Shown: positions 7,597 to 16,975, numbered from the stretch's first letter. The stretch is DNA of 64,000 nt from Acidobacteriota bacterium (GCA_013286465.1 JABDFR010000006.1:1-64000), one strand, 5' to 3'. The notes: generated by a model from the sequence alone, not told the origin. Numbers and translations are program-made.

Positions 7597-8871
7597 ATGA
7601 TGCGACGACTTCGCGCTGTTGCTACTTCCCTTCCGTTGATATTGGTCATCGCGGCGATATTGCGGCTGGGATTTTTCTGGGATTATGCCGCGCAAAATTC
7701 GCATCATGCGTTGGGGGTGCTGCCTTTTCTTTTTGAGCCTGGGAATATTGCGGCTTCGATTGTTTCGGGGGGTGGATTTAGTTCGCCGTTTCGGGTGCCT
7801 AGCGGGCCAACAGCTTGGATGGCGCCGGTTTATCCCTTGCTCCTTGCTGCTGTGTTCCGGATTTTCGGGGCCTATACCTTTCATTCGTTTGTCGCGGCCA
7901 CGCTGCTGAATATTCTTTTCTCGGTGCTCACCTGCATTCCTGTTTTTCGGATTGGGCGGCGCGTTGGGGGGATTGGTGTGGCTGCCGGGGCGGCTTGGCT
8001 TTGGGCTGTTTTTCCGAATGCGATTTTGGTGCCTTTTGAATGTATGTGGGATGCGTCGCTGGCGGCTTTGCTGGCCGCGGGGATTTTATGGGCAACGATT
8101 GAGTTGGCGGATTCGCTGCGGGTGCGCGATTGGATCGCATACGGCGCGCTGTGGGGATTTGCTTTGATGACGAATCCTACGCTGCTGGGGCTGCTTCCGT
8201 TTTTGATGGGATGGGTGATTTGGCGCCGGCGCGATCGCGCGAGTGCTTTGCTTAAGCCTGCCGGATTCGCGCTTGGCGTGATGATTTTGTGTTGCGTGCC
8301 TTGGACGATTCGGAATTACCTGGCGTTCGATACGTTTGTGCCTTTGCGGGCGAATTTGGGCGTGCAGCTTTGGTGCGGGAACAGCGATTCGGCGCGGGAT
8401 TTGTGGCTTGGCGAGGGACATCCGATTCATGATTCGTTTGAGCGGGCGCATTACATTGAGATCGGTGAGATTGCTTATGAACGGGAGAAAAGGGCTGAGG
8501 CTTTGAATTACATGGCGACGCATTCTCGGCGGGAATTGCATTTGACTTGGGTGCGATTCAAGACTTTTTGGAGTGGGGGGACGCCTGCGCCTTTCGCTGA
8601 TTTTATTCGCAGCCATTCTTGGTGGTTTCGATACGTCGTGGCCTTCAATCTTTTGACAGCGATTGGGGCGCTTGGCGGGATTATTGTGCTCTGGATTCGT
8701 CGCAGTGCGTATGTCGTTCCTCTTGCTGTTTTCCCGGTTATTTTTCCTTGGGCTTATTATCTTACGATTGTGGAGCCGCGGTATCGGCAGCCCGTCGATC
8801 CGGTGGCGATGTTGTTGACGGCGATTGTGATTGCGCAATTGGTCTCGAGAAGGAAATTAGAGGCGTCGTAA
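7597..8871 (+). CDS. Multi-pass membrane glycosyltransferase, GT39/ArnT-like
   Basis: 424 residues with around ten hydrophobic segments, starting with a TM helix (about residues 10-28). The pattern fits dolichyl-phosphate-mannose/ArnT-like (PMT_2) enzymes, which move a sugar from a polyprenyl-phosphate carrier to a protein or lipid on the outer face of the inner membrane. 'TNPTLLGLLPF' and 'VPWTIRNYLAF' resemble conserved loops of this group, and 'EPRYRQPVDP' near the C-terminus is the common 'E.RY..P..P' motif. Donor and acceptor are unknown. No glycosylation genes sit next to it. The start, one of two adjacent ATG codons, has a weak ribosome site. Confidence 0.7.
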   Translation: MMRRLRAVATSLPLILVIAAILRLGFFWDYAAQNSHHALGVLPFLFEPGNIAASIVSGGGFSSPFRVPSGPTAWMAPVYPLLLAAVFRIFGAYTFHSFVAATLLNILFSVLTCIPVFRIGRRVGGIGVAAGAAWLWAVFPNAILVPFECMWDASLAALLAAGILWATIELADSLRVRDWIAYGALWGFALMTNPTLLGLLPFLMGWVIWRRRDRASALLKPAGFALGVMILCCVPWTIRNYLAFDTFVPLRANLGVQLWCGNSDSARDLWLGEGHPIHDSFERAHYIEIGEIAYEREKRAEALNYMATHSRRELHLTWVRFKTFWSGGTPAPFADFIRSHSWWFRYVVAFNLLTAIGALGGIIVLWIRRSAYVVPLAVFPVIFPWAYYLTIVEPRYRQPVDPVAMLLTAIVIAQLVSRRKLEAS

Positions 8872-8901
8872 ATTTGGGATGAGCTTGACGGAGCAATTCC
8901 C

Positions 8902-9020
8902 GGCGCTAAAGCGCATGTTCAGCTGAGAGGCTGTTTTCGGAGCGCTGAAGCGCTCCTCCCCCGCATGAATGCGAGGGCCCCCACCGAAATGCCAAACCCC
9001 CGATAGTGGCCCTGACAACC
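8902..9020. repeat. Cluster of small hairpins between the glycosyltransferase and the next gene
   Basis: The 264-bp gap holds GCGCTAAAGCGC, the perfect hairpin GGAGCGC-TGAA-GCGCTCC (8939-8956), and CGCATGAATGCG. It ends with 'CCCTGACAA', which also ends the composite repeats at 20204 and 42687. No gene was seen here. Confidence 0.5.
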
Positions 9021-9135
9021 CTTGGGTGCGTTTCTGGGTCGTGCGCGGTACCAAAAAACAATCTGATTGACGCCGGGGGCTTCTCGGGGTACTTAGCTAC
9101 AAAACCTTTGTGCTGAATCGTGTGGCTCATCGCTT

Positions 9136-9462
9136 ATGACTGGCAAACGGGACATGAATTTAGAGGATGCGCTTATTGAGGTTTGGCGCCAGGCGTTGGT
9201 GGAAGAGAAGGCGGAAGTCGAGGTGAATGGCTCGCGTTTTACGGTGCGGGTTACGGCGAAGAAGAATTTGCGGCAGATTGATTTTCGCGTGGGAGAGGAT
9301 GCTGTGCGCGGGATTGAGCAGAATCCGAAGACGGCTTCACGTTGGGCGCAATTGGCGCGCAAAGGGCATAAGGTGATGCAGTTTCTGATGCAGGGGCGAT
9401 ATTTTGCGAATGTGGTGGATGGGAAGTTGATGTTGTATGGCAAGCGGGCTGCGAGCGAGTGA
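9136..9462 (+). CDS. Conserved-type hypothetical protein, 108 aa
   Basis: Not recognised. The protein is hydrophilic with mixed helix and strand character: an acidic N-terminal helix ('LEDALIEVWRQALVEEKAEVEV'), a beta-like stretch ('FTVRVTAKKNLRQIDFRV') and a basic helix ending in 'MQFLMQGRYFANVVDGKLMLYG'. It has no signal peptide, TM segment or Cys. The region between the helices could be a small ligand- or nucleic-acid-binding fold. ATG 9136 is used; ATG 9154 (MNLEDAL) is possible. It lies before cfa in the same direction, with 130 bp between them, so co-transcription is uncertain. Confidence 0.55.
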   Translation: MTGKRDMNLEDALIEVWRQALVEEKAEVEVNGSRFTVRVTAKKNLRQIDFRVGEDAVRGIEQNPKTASRWAQLARKGHKVMQFLMQGRYFANVVDGKLMLYGKRAASE

Positions 9463-9592
9463 TGCGGGGTCATTTTTGGCGGTGGTTTGGTGCTTTCGGG
9501 CTGCGACCGTTTAACGGTTGCGGAATCTAACACGATGAATGCGCTCGACGGCGAGCTCAACAATTGAACACGACAAAGGGAGGGTTCGATCC

Positions 9593-10849
9593 GTGGCGAA
9601 ATCTAACTTCTCCTCAGCCGAGAAGTGGCTGGTTAAGAAAATTCACCGGTCGATTGGGAACGCTCCGCTGCAGTTGGTCCTTGGGAATGGAGATGAGAGT
9701 GGCGCGAGCGATGGCGATCGCACGGGGAAAGTAATTCTGCGCGATCGGACGACGCTTCTACGGATGCTGCTCGATCCTGAGGTTGGGTTCGGCGACAGTT
9801 ATATGGAGGGGCGGGCGGAAGTCGACGGGGATTTGGTGCGCTGTTTGGAGGACGTGATCCGGTCGATGCGCGCGCCGCAGGCGGGAACCTGGTACGGGAA
9901 GATGATTTCGCGTTGGCTGGCTTGGGCGCAGGCGAATACGCCGCGCGGGTCGGCGAAGAATATCCATACGCACTACGATATGACTTCCGAATTCTACAAA
10001 CTGTGGCTGGATTCGCGCATGGTCTATACCTGCGCTTATTTTCCGACGCCATCGACGGGGCTCGAGGAAGCGCAGCTTGCGAAGATGGATCACGTTTGCC
10101 GCAAGGTGCAGCTGCGGCCGGGCGAAAAAGTGATTGAGGCGGGATGCGGTTGGGGCGCGCTGGCGATTCATATGGCCAAGCATTATGGCGTGAATGTGCG
10201 GGCTTTCAATATTTCGAAGGAGCAGATTGCGTTTGCCCGGGAGCGGGCGAAGAAGGAAGGGTTGAGCCGGCAGGTGGAATTTATTGAGGATGATTACCGG
10301 AATATTTCTGGGAAGTGCGATGTGTTTATGTCCGTGGGGATGCTGGAGCATGTGGGCGCGGAAAATTATAAGCGGCTGGGGCGGGTGATACATCGCGCGA
10401 TGGGGGATTCGGGGCGCGGGTTGCTGCATTTTATTGGGCGGAATCAAAATCGCTTGTTCAGTCCGTGGATTCGCAAGCGGATTTTTCCGGGGGCGCATGC
10501 GCCTTCGTTGCGGCAGGTGATGGATATTTTTGAGCCTTCGGATATTGCCGTGCTGGACGTGGAGAATTTGCGTTTTCATTATGCGCGGACTTTGGAGCAT
10601 TGGCTGGCGCGATTTGAACGCTCGACGGAAAAGGTGCAGGAAATGTTTGGCGCGGATTTTGTGCGGGCCTGGCGGCTTTATTTGGCCGGGTCGATTGCCG
10701 CGTTTACGACTGGATCGCTGCAATTATTTCAGGTCACCTTTGCGGGATCGGAATGTGCGCGGATTCCTTGGACGCGGGCTTACCTTTATCAGGATCAGCA
10801 GGAAGCTGCGGCGGAGAAAGAGCCGAAATGGATTCGTGCGATGTCTTGA
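9593..10849 (+). CDS. cfa: Cyclopropane-fatty-acyl-phospholipid synthase family methyltransferase
   Basis: 418 residues from the GTG chosen because a GGGAGGG site lies 8 nt upstream; the ORF track's ATG 9539 would add 18 residues with no ribosome site. 'IEAGCGWGALA' (near residue 180) is the SAM-binding motif I. 'YDMTSEFYKLWLD' and 'YTCAYF' are conserved CFAS motifs, and 'FMSVGMLEHVG' contacts the lipid/bicarbonate site region. The enzyme would transfer a methylene from SAM to unsaturated acyl chains of membrane phospholipids. Its 3' end overlaps the next gene by 22 bp, pointing to a two-gene lipid-modification operon. Confidence 0.88.
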   Translation: MAKSNFSSAEKWLVKKIHRSIGNAPLQLVLGNGDESGASDGDRTGKVILRDRTTLLRMLLDPEVGFGDSYMEGRAEVDGDLVRCLEDVIRSMRAPQAGTWYGKMISRWLAWAQANTPRGSAKNIHTHYDMTSEFYKLWLDSRMVYTCAYFPTPSTGLEEAQLAKMDHVCRKVQLRPGEKVIEAGCGWGALAIHMAKHYGVNVRAFNISKEQIAFARERAKKEGLSRQVEFIEDDYRNISGKCDVFMSVGMLEHVGAENYKRLGRVIHRAMGDSGRGLLHFIGRNQNRLFSPWIRKRIFPGAHAPSLRQVMDIFEPSDIAVLDVENLRFHYARTLEHWLARFERSTEKVQEMFGADFVRAWRLYLAGSIAAFTTGSLQLFQVTFAGSECARIPWTRAYLYQDQQEAAAEKEPKWIRAMS

Positions 10850-11952
10850 TTGTTGGCGGCGGGCCGGCGGGGTCGTCTTGCGCCTGGGCTTTGCGCGCGA
10901 GCGGCTTGGACGTTGCCATCCTCGACCGGTCCGTCTTTCCGCGCGATAAAGTTTGCGGCGGATGGATCACGCCTGCCGTTACTGAAGAATTGCGAATCGA
11001 TTTGGATGAGTATCGCCGCGGGCGCGTGTTGCAGCCGATTGCGGGATTTCTTACCGGCCGGATGGGCGGAACGGAAGTTGTGACGGACTACGGCCGGCCT
11101 ATCAGCTACGGGATTCGGCGCTGCGAATTTGACACTTTTTTGCTGGAGCGTTGCGGGGCGCGGATTTTCCAGGGCGCGCCATTGACGACGCTCGAACGGA
11201 GCGGAGATTCCTGGCTGGTGAATTCCGCGATCAAAGCGCGATTGATTATTGGCGCTGGGGGCCACTTTTGTCCCGTGGCGCGCTCGCTTGGAGCGGGGGC
11301 GCGCAGTGAAGTTGCAGTGGCGGCGCAGGAAATTGAGTTTGAGATGGATCCGTCGCAGCACGCGCGATGTTCTGTGCGGGCGGAATTGCCGGAATTATTT
11401 TTCTGCGCGGATATGAAGGGTTATGGATGGTGCTTTCGGAAAGAGAATTTCCTGAATATCGGATTGGGACGATTAGACGAGGGCCAGGGGCTGCCGCAGC
11501 ATGTTGCTGCGTTTGTGGAATTTTTGAAGACGACGGGAAAGGTTACGTTTGATTTGCCTGCGGGAATGCGCGGGCATGCTTATTTGATTTATCGCGAAGC
11601 GCATCGCCGGGTGGTAAGCGATGGGGTGTTGCTGATCGGCGATTCTGCCGGGCTGGCTTATTCACAGAGCGGCGAGGGGATTCGGCCGGCGATTGAATCG
11701 GGGTTGCTGGCGGCGAGAGCGATTGTTGCCGCGCGCGGAGATTATTCCGAGAGCGGGCTTGCGAAGTATCGGGGGCTTTTGCAATCGCGTTTCGGCGATG
11801 CTAAGGAAGATTGGTCAACGGCCATTGGACGTCGATTGCCTACGCGGGTGATGAGTGGGTTTGCGCGGTTGTTGCTGGCGAGCGGATGGTTTTCGCGGCA
11901 TATAGTTTTGGACCGGTGGTTTTTGCACCGAGATGTCCCTGCCTTGGTGTGA
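10828..11952 (+). CDS. FAD-dependent geranylgeranyl-reductase-family oxidoreductase
   Basis: 374 residues. The N-terminus 'VLIVGGGPAGSSCAWAL' binds the FAD ADP moiety. 'DRSVFPRDKVCGGWITP' is the typical GGR/halogenase-like second motif, and 'LLIGDSAGLAYSQSGEGIRPAIESG' (near residue 268) is the GD motif. Family members reduce isoprenoid chains or hydroxylate hydrophobic substrates. Overlap with cfa suggests a membrane-lipid substrate, which is inference. The ATG at 10828 lies inside cfa behind a GGAG site; the longer frame from 10753 adds residues with no family similarity. Confidence 0.8.
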   Translation: MDSCDVLIVGGGPAGSSCAWALRASGLDVAILDRSVFPRDKVCGGWITPAVTEELRIDLDEYRRGRVLQPIAGFLTGRMGGTEVVTDYGRPISYGIRRCEFDTFLLERCGARIFQGAPLTTLERSGDSWLVNSAIKARLIIGAGGHFCPVARSLGAGARSEVAVAAQEIEFEMDPSQHARCSVRAELPELFFCADMKGYGWCFRKENFLNIGLGRLDEGQGLPQHVAAFVEFLKTTGKVTFDLPAGMRGHAYLIYREAHRRVVSDGVLLIGDSAGLAYSQSGEGIRPAIESGLLAARAIVAARGDYSESGLAKYRGLLQSRFGDAKEDWSTAIGRRLPTRVMSGFARLLLASGWFSRHIVLDRWFLHRDVPALV

Positions 11953-12026
11953 TGTTGTGCGACCGTATAGCGATTGACCCGCCCTTCAGTCGAACGCAAT
12001 TGCAAAACCGAAAACCCAAGGCTAAC

Positions 12027-12056
12027 CCGGGCCGGTCGTAAACCCCGGCCCCTACG
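12027..12056. repeat. Family-2 hairpin repeat at the 3' end of the LLM gene
   Basis: CGGGCCGG-TCGTAAAC-CCCGGCCCCTACG. The CTA at 12052-12054 is the stop codon (TAG) of the minus-strand gene, so that gene's mRNA ends straight into this hairpin. Confidence 0.7.
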
Positions 12057-13065
12057 TTTCTGTCAGGCCGAAGGCTTTTGCTAGAAGTTCGTACGAACGG
12101 ACGCGGGCTTCTGGGTCGTAGGCGTGGGTCATGATCATTATTTCGTCGGCTTGGGTGCGCTTGGCTATGGCTTCTATGCGCGGGCGGACTTGATCCGGCG
12201 TGCCTACGATTAGAAGACGCTTGTAGGACGAGACTACCGCTTGCTCTTCTGGCGTGTAGGTGTGGGACTGCGCTTCTTCGGGGCTGGGCATTTGGCCGGG
12301 GCGGTTGGTGCGCAATTGAGCGAACGAGAGTAGTAGCGATGAGGCTATGCGTTGGGCGGCTGGTTCGGTGTCGGCGCAGAAGACGGAGAGGGCGAGGATG
12401 GCGTGCGGCTTTTCTAGCACGCCGTTGGTGGAAAAGCCGCTGCGGTAGGCGTGCATTGGGAAATCTGGTGGATCGAGGCTGAAATGTCCGGCGAAGGCGA
12501 AGCCTACGCCCATTTCTGCGGCTAGTTTTGCGCCGTAATCGCTTGAGCCGAGGAGGTAGATCGGCGGGAGCGGACGGTCCTCGGGCATTGCGCGGATGTT
12601 GCGAAATGGGCTGGCGGGTGGGAATTCGCCGCTGCCCCAGGCGATTAGTTCGCCGAGTTGTTCGAGGAAATCGTCTTTGGTTAGGGCCTCGCGCGAACGG
12701 CGCAGCGCCAGGGCTGTTAGCGGATCGGTGCCTGCGGCGCGGCCTATGCCGAGATCGATGCGGCCGGGATGGATGGCTTCGAGAAGTTTGTAGGACTCGG
12801 CTACTTGTAGCGGGGAGTGATTGGGGAGCATTACTCCGCCGGCGCCTAGACGGATTCGGGTGGTCATTGGGCCTACGTGGGCGATTAGGATCTCGGGTGT
12901 GGTGGTGGCGATGCCTGGCAAGTTGTGGTGTTCGGCGTACCAGAGGCGCGTGTAGCCGAGGCGATCGACGGCTTGCGCGATTTTCGTGGCGCTTTGTAAC
13001 GCGGCGATGCTGGTGCTGCCGTGCGAGAGTGGAACGAGGTCGAGAACGGAGAGCGGGAGTCGCAT
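12052..13065 (-). CDS. LLM-class flavin-dependent oxidoreductase (luciferase-like)
   Basis: 337 residues. 'LSVLDLVPLSHGS' and 'LGYTRLWYAEHHNLPGIATTTPEILIAHV' are characteristic of the MsnO8-type subgroup of bacterial luciferase-like monooxygenases. 'IRLGAGGVMLPNHSPLQVAESYKLLEAIHPGRIDLGIGRAAG' forms the flavin-binding TIM-barrel core. It would use FMNH2 or F420 in the cytosol; the substrate is unknown. An AAGGAG site lies 14 nt before the ATG, a rather long spacing. The stop codon is contributed by a dispersed hairpin repeat. Confidence 0.88.
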   Translation of the reverse strand: MRLPLSVLDLVPLSHGSTSIAALQSATKIAQAVDRLGYTRLWYAEHHNLPGIATTTPEILIAHVGPMTTRIRLGAGGVMLPNHSPLQVAESYKLLEAIHPGRIDLGIGRAAGTDPLTALALRRSREALTKDDFLEQLGELIAWGSGEFPPASPFRNIRAMPEDRPLPPIYLLGSSDYGAKLAAEMGVGFAFAGHFSLDPPDFPMHAYRSGFSTNGVLEKPHAILALSVFCADTEPAAQRIASSLLLSFAQLRTNRPGQMPSPEEAQSHTYTPEEQAVVSSYKRLLIVGTPDQVRPRIEAIAKRTQADEIMIMTHAYDPEARVRSYELLAKAFGLTET

Positions 13066-13344
13066 GCGGTTGTTGACTTCTCCTTGGTTTGTGGAGCGCA
13101 GGAACCATCATAGCTGCGATTTTCGTTGGGCTGACGGTCCTGACATGTCTCCCTTAATTAGATGGGATCTGAACGCTCGGGATTCGATGCGAGTGGCGAG
13201 ACAATGACAGTGCTGACGCCAAGGCAAAAGAAATTTCAAATGGCATTGCTGACATCGCGCACATTTGCAAGACCGATGTAACGCGGAACATGCCGGATCG
13301 CGTTACGCCGGGGCGAATAGCCAACGATTTCGCTGGCGTGAGAC

Positions 13345-13381
13345 GGGCGGGCGCAGCAAGCAAGCCGGCGCCCCTACGGGG
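13345..13381. repeat. Dispersed hairpin repeat, 'GCAGCAAGC' subtype
   Basis: GGGCGGGCGCAGCAAGC-AAGCC-GGCGCCCCTACGGGG, the second copy of the repeat at 1721-1751, with a 5-bp insertion between the arms. Confidence 0.6.
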
Positions 13382-13427
13382 AGAAATCTGAGCTGGCTCA
13401 GTTTTCTGTCCTCCGCGTCTGCCGGCG

Positions 13428-13433
13428 TATACT
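13428..13433 (+). promoter_or_regulatory. -10 box (TATACT) of the M23 peptidase gene
   Basis: TATACT ends 12 bp before the ATG at 13446, giving a very short leader like that of the TPR gene at 2530. The -35 region is weak (TTCTGT at 18 bp). Confidence 0.4.
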
Positions 13434-13445
13434 CAAATATGTCCG

Positions 13446-14414
13446 ATGCGATCCGCTGACTCATTCCGATTATTTCGAAATATTCGATTCTTTTTTTCTG
13501 TTGCCGTGGTGTTTGCGTTGCCATCGGGCGCGGCCGCCCAAAAGAAGGCGGGGCCGCGCAAAACGGTTAGCGCGCAATGGAGCAGGCAGGAATGTTCTGC
13601 GGGCATCGATTTGTTCTTTAGCGCGATGGAACCGCGTCAGGGGAGCTTGCAGTTGGTTGAAATTCGCAGTAGAAAGAGGTTGGCGGAGGTGTCTGGGAAG
13701 TGGAACGGCGACGAGTTGCAATTTTGGACGCCGTCGAGCGGGGCGGGCAAGGGATTGGATGTGCGACGGGCGCTGCTGGGAATCGATCTCGCGCTGGCGG
13801 CCGGAGCGCACGACTTTGCGGCCGCCGGGAAAACTGCTGACGGCGAGGCCTTTAGTTGCGGTGCAACCTTGACCGTGAGGGAGGGACAGTTCGCGGTAGA
13901 GAAATTGACGGTGGCGCCACAATTTGTGGAACCGAATCCGGAGCAACTCGCGCGTGCGGAAGAGGAGGGCAAGCGATTGCGGGAAATTTTCGCAACCGTG
14001 ACGCCAGAGAAGCTTTGGAGCGGGCGGTTCCGCGTACCCATTACGGGTGCTACGAATGGGAGAAATTTTGGAAGGAGGAGAGTGCTGAACGGGGAGCCTT
14101 CGTCGCCGCATACGGGAGTGGATTTTCCGGCGCCGGCTGGGACGTCGATACACGCGGCGCAAGATGGGCGCGTGGTGTTAGCCGAGCCGCTTTATTTCTC
14201 AGGAAATACCGTGATCATCGATCACGGCCTCGGGGTTTATACGCTTTACGGACATCTCAGCGCGTTTGGTGTGAAGGCTGGCGATGCGGTCGTTGCCGGT
14301 AGCGTGATTGGGAAAGTGGGGGCTACGGGCAGGGTAACCGGTCCGCACTTGCATTGGGGATTGACGGTGAACCGCGCGAAAGTGAACGCGCTCGATATCA
14401 CCCGATCGCTTTGA
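13446..14414 (+). CDS. Secreted M23-family (LytM-type) peptidase
   Basis: 322 residues. A signal peptide (about residues 1-31, hydrophobic 'FFFSVAVVFALPSGAAA') is followed by a beta-rich domain of about 120 residues, possibly an Ig-like fold. The C-terminal LytM domain keeps the zinc ligands: 'HTGVD' (near residue 221) and 'HLHWG' (near 300). The complete HxxxD...HxH set predicts an active Zn endopeptidase that cuts peptidoglycan cross-links in the periplasm. No cell-division partner is adjacent. Confidence 0.9.
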   Translation: MRSADSFRLFRNIRFFFSVAVVFALPSGAAAQKKAGPRKTVSAQWSRQECSAGIDLFFSAMEPRQGSLQLVEIRSRKRLAEVSGKWNGDELQFWTPSSGAGKGLDVRRALLGIDLALAAGAHDFAAAGKTADGEAFSCGATLTVREGQFAVEKLTVAPQFVEPNPEQLARAEEEGKRLREIFATVTPEKLWSGRFRVPITGATNGRNFGRRRVLNGEPSSPHTGVDFPAPAGTSIHAAQDGRVVLAEPLYFSGNTVIIDHGLGVYTLYGHLSAFGVKAGDAVVAGSVIGKVGATGRVTGPHLHWGLTVNRAKVNALDITRSL

Positions 14415-14450
14415 ACACGGCGCAACGCGCGCCTGTAGCCGGTTAGTCTC

Positions 14451-15926
14451 TTATTCTCCCAACGGAGTAGGCCCGCCGCCGCTGGCTTCTGACCAGATTC
14501 GCACCCCACGAGTTTCTTTCAGGAGGAGGCTCCCCACTATGAACGTTATGCCTGCCACTATCATCGGGTAATAGAGACCGGCGTAGATGTTGCCGGTGGC
14601 TGCTACTGACGACAACCCTATCAGTGGTAGCAGGCCGCCGAAGACACCGTTTCCTATGTGGTACGGTAACGATAGCGACGTGTAGCGGATCTTGGCGGGG
14701 AAAGCTTCGATCAAGTAGGCGGCGATCGGGCCGTAGACCAGGCAGACGTAGAGAACCTGCACGAAAATTAGGAAAACTAACATGGGGACGTTGGGCGCGG
14801 GCGCTTCCTTGGCTGGAACTAACGCGCCTGTCGCGTCGGTGGTCATGGCTGTCAGCGAGATCGCGTTGGTCACTTTGTTGCGAGTGGACTTTACGGTCAC
14901 GACGTTGTTGCCCGCGGCGCTCGCCATCGCATGGTAGATCGGGATATAGGTGAGAACGCCGAGGAGGCAGCCGGCCATCATTAGCTTTTTGCGGCCGATG
15001 CGATCGGACAGCGCGCCGACCACCGTGAAGAATGGCATGCCGCACAGTAGAGCGATGGCCACGATGATGTTCGCGGTTTTTACGTTTATCTTGAGGATGG
15101 TCTGCATATAGAAGAGCGCGTAAAACTGGCCCGTATACCAAATCACGCCCTGCCCCGCAGTGGCTCCGAATAGCGAAATCAGCACGAGCTTCAGATTCGA
15201 CCACTTTGTGAAAGCATCCTTGAGCGGTTGCGTGGACGTCATGCCTGCGCTCTTTAGCTGCGCGAAGATGGGCGACTCTTTCATTTTCAGGCGGATGTAA
15301 AGAGAGATGATCACCAGGAAAATGGAGATCAGGAACGGAATGCGCCAGCCGTAAGCGGCAAAGTCTTCCTTGGACATCGAGTTCTGAGTCACAAGAATCA
15401 CGATGAGCGAGACGAAAAGGCCCAGGGTGGCTGTGATCTGGATGAAACTGGTGTAGTAGCCGCGCTTGCTGTCCGGGACGTGTTCGCCGACATACACCGC
15501 GGCGCCGCCATATTCTCCGCCGAGGGCCAGGCCCTGTAGGACGCGGATTAGGATCAGCATAATGGGCGCAAACCAGCCGGCGGTGGCGAAGCTGGGTAGC
15601 AGACCGATTACGAAAGTAGAAAATCCCATGATTGAGAGGGTCACGAGGAAGGCATATTTGCGTCCCACCAGATCGCCAATGCGGCCGAAGAAAAGCGCGC
15701 CGAAAGGCCGTACCAGGAAGCCGACCGCAAAAGTGGCGAGATAGGCGATGTAGGCGAAATTGTCGTTGCCGGGAGGATAGAACTTCAGCGCCAGGATGGC
15801 GGTGAGGCTGCCGAAAATATAGAAGTCGTACCACTCGATCATGGTGCCGACCGAGGAGGCCATGATCACGCGCCAGATGCCGTACTCGGGCTTGCTGGTT
15901 CCTACCGCCGATGCAGCAGTCGTCAT
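14451..15926 (-). CDS. MFS transporter, metabolite:H+ symporter (MHS) family
   Basis: 491 residues with about 12 TM helices. The start 'IWRVIMASSVGTMIEWYDFYIFG' is the MHS signature of ProP/ShiA/KgtP-like symporters. 'RPFGALFFGRIGDLVGRKYAF' is the loop 2-3 motif, repeated as 'GALSDRIGRKKLM' in the second half. It sits in the inner membrane and imports an organic acid, betaine or similar compound; the substrate cannot be told. A long loop near residues 315-370 ('NNVVTVKSTRNKVTNAISL') is an insertion compared with usual members. It is convergent with the M23 gene. Confidence 0.88.
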   Translation of the reverse strand: MTTAASAVGTSKPEYGIWRVIMASSVGTMIEWYDFYIFGSLTAILALKFYPPGNDNFAYIAYLATFAVGFLVRPFGALFFGRIGDLVGRKYAFLVTLSIMGFSTFVIGLLPSFATAGWFAPIMLILIRVLQGLALGGEYGGAAVYVGEHVPDSKRGYYTSFIQITATLGLFVSLIVILVTQNSMSKEDFAAYGWRIPFLISIFLVIISLYIRLKMKESPIFAQLKSAGMTSTQPLKDAFTKWSNLKLVLISLFGATAGQGVIWYTGQFYALFYMQTILKINVKTANIIVAIALLCGMPFFTVVGALSDRIGRKKLMMAGCLLGVLTYIPIYHAMASAAGNNVVTVKSTRNKVTNAISLTAMTTDATGALVPAKEAPAPNVPMLVFLIFVQVLYVCLVYGPIAAYLIEAFPAKIRYTSLSLPYHIGNGVFGGLLPLIGLSSVAATGNIYAGLYYPMIVAGITFIVGSLLLKETRGVRIWSEASGGGPTPLGE

Positions 15927-16102
15927 CGCTTCGTCCCCTGGCTGGAGAGGTTAGTCTCCGCAATGCGAGTTTGAATATCCTTTGCCTAAGCTTTGCGACG
16001 AGTTGCCGGCGTCGAAACTTTCGCTGGAGCGAATCGCCGGCCGACACGAATCGATAGCGCCAATCCAGATTTGTATCGATGAAACTATTTCGAGCTGCGG
16101 CC

Positions 16103-16975
16103 TTATTGATCCTTCTGCAAAATCGCGCTGACCGTCAGATCTGATCCCGCCAAAACGGTTAGTTCGCGCTTCCATTGAGCAAAGCCTGGTAAAGAAAAAA
16201 CGACGGAGTGTGTGCCCGCGCTTAGCACGATTGACGACGGGGTGCTGCCTACATAGTTGCCGTCTAAAGTAATTTCTGCGCCGGGGGGTGTGGATGCGAA
16301 ATTGACCTTAACTTTTTCGGCGGGAGATTCCTGCGCTGCGCGCGCGGGCGGCGCGGGAGCTCGGACAGGAGCGGTAGCCGGCGCGGGAGAAACCGCCGGA
16401 GCAGGCGCTGAAGCTGGAGCCGTTGCTGGAGCAGCCGCTGGTGTTGGAGTTGGAACTGGGGTTGGAGCGGGAGTCGCCGTCGAAGAACTCGGGCTTGGAG
16501 CTGCGCCCGGCTGCGGAGATCCCGCGGAAGCTGGAGCGGAAGGCGCGGAAATTTCCGCTACGTACTCATAAAACTGCTTGGCTTGCTTGCCCTTCGAATT
16601 TCTGAATGAAACGGTGATTCCGCGCTTTTCTTTCCGTCCGTAAATGGTTTCGCCGGGAGACAATGCCTCGCATTCCGACCACTTTGAGTCGGCTGTGCAA
16701 GTGATGCGGAAGGATTTTCCATCTGAATCCTGCACGAGCAGAATATTCTGCGTGGGCGGAGCCGTGCTGCCATTGCAGTCCGATGAATAGGCCATGAGCG
16801 TGCAATTCTTCACCGGGGCTGCGCCGGCGTCGAGCACGTGCGACTCGGCGCTTAGCACCGTGATTCGCAGGGGATAGCGAGAGGAACCGTCTTTGGCGAG
16901 CATGGCGGGGGCGAAGACGGCGCTGAGTAAAAACAGCGCCGCCAGCGATTTAAGACTTTTCGGCCACGCGCCCAT
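16103..16975 (-). CDS. Secreted PEGA-domain protein
   Basis: 290 residues. A signal peptide (about 1-27, 'LAALFLLSAVFAPAMLA') is followed by a domain of about 120 residues with several Cys, then a Pro/Ala/Ser/Thr-rich linker (about 145-215), then a C-terminal PEGA domain: 'VNFASTPPGAEITLDGNYVGSTPSSIVLSAGTHSV'. PEGA domains are surface beta-sandwiches thought to bind other envelope proteins or the wall. The PAT-rich linker could span the periplasm or wall. The role is unknown. It stands just downstream of the porin in the same direction, 62 bp away, and may share its transcript. Confidence 0.8.
   Translation of the reverse strand: MGAWPKSLKSLAALFLLSAVFAPAMLAKDGSSRYPLRITVLSAESHVLDAGAAPVKNCTLMAYSSDCNGSTAPPTQNILLVQDSDGKSFRITCTADSKWSECEALSPGETIYGRKEKRGITVSFRNSKGKQAKQFYEYVAEISAPSAPASAGSPQPGAAPSPSSSTATPAPTPVPTPTPAAAPATAPASAPAPAVSPAPATAPVRAPAPPARAAQESPAEKVKVNFASTPPGAEITLDGNYVGSTPSSIVLSAGTHSVVFSLPGFAQWKRELTVLAGSDLTVSAILQKDQ

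Larger units (their letters stand above)
13066..13445. other. 380-bp divergent intergenic region
   Basis: It separates the LLM and M23 genes. It holds a family-2 repeat (13345-13381) and a TATACT box near the M23 start. A 69-aa minus-strand frame at 13154-13363 has no recognisable features. Nothing else was seen. Confidence 0.5.

Noticed and set aside
13154-13363. 69-aa minus ORF between the LLM and M23 genes
   Set aside because: No ribosome site, crosses a dispersed repeat, and has no recognisable domain.
16322-16560. CRISPR-like or tandem repeat region
   Set aside because: The repetition comes from Pro/Ala-coding triplets in the linker of the PEGA protein, with no regular spacer structure.
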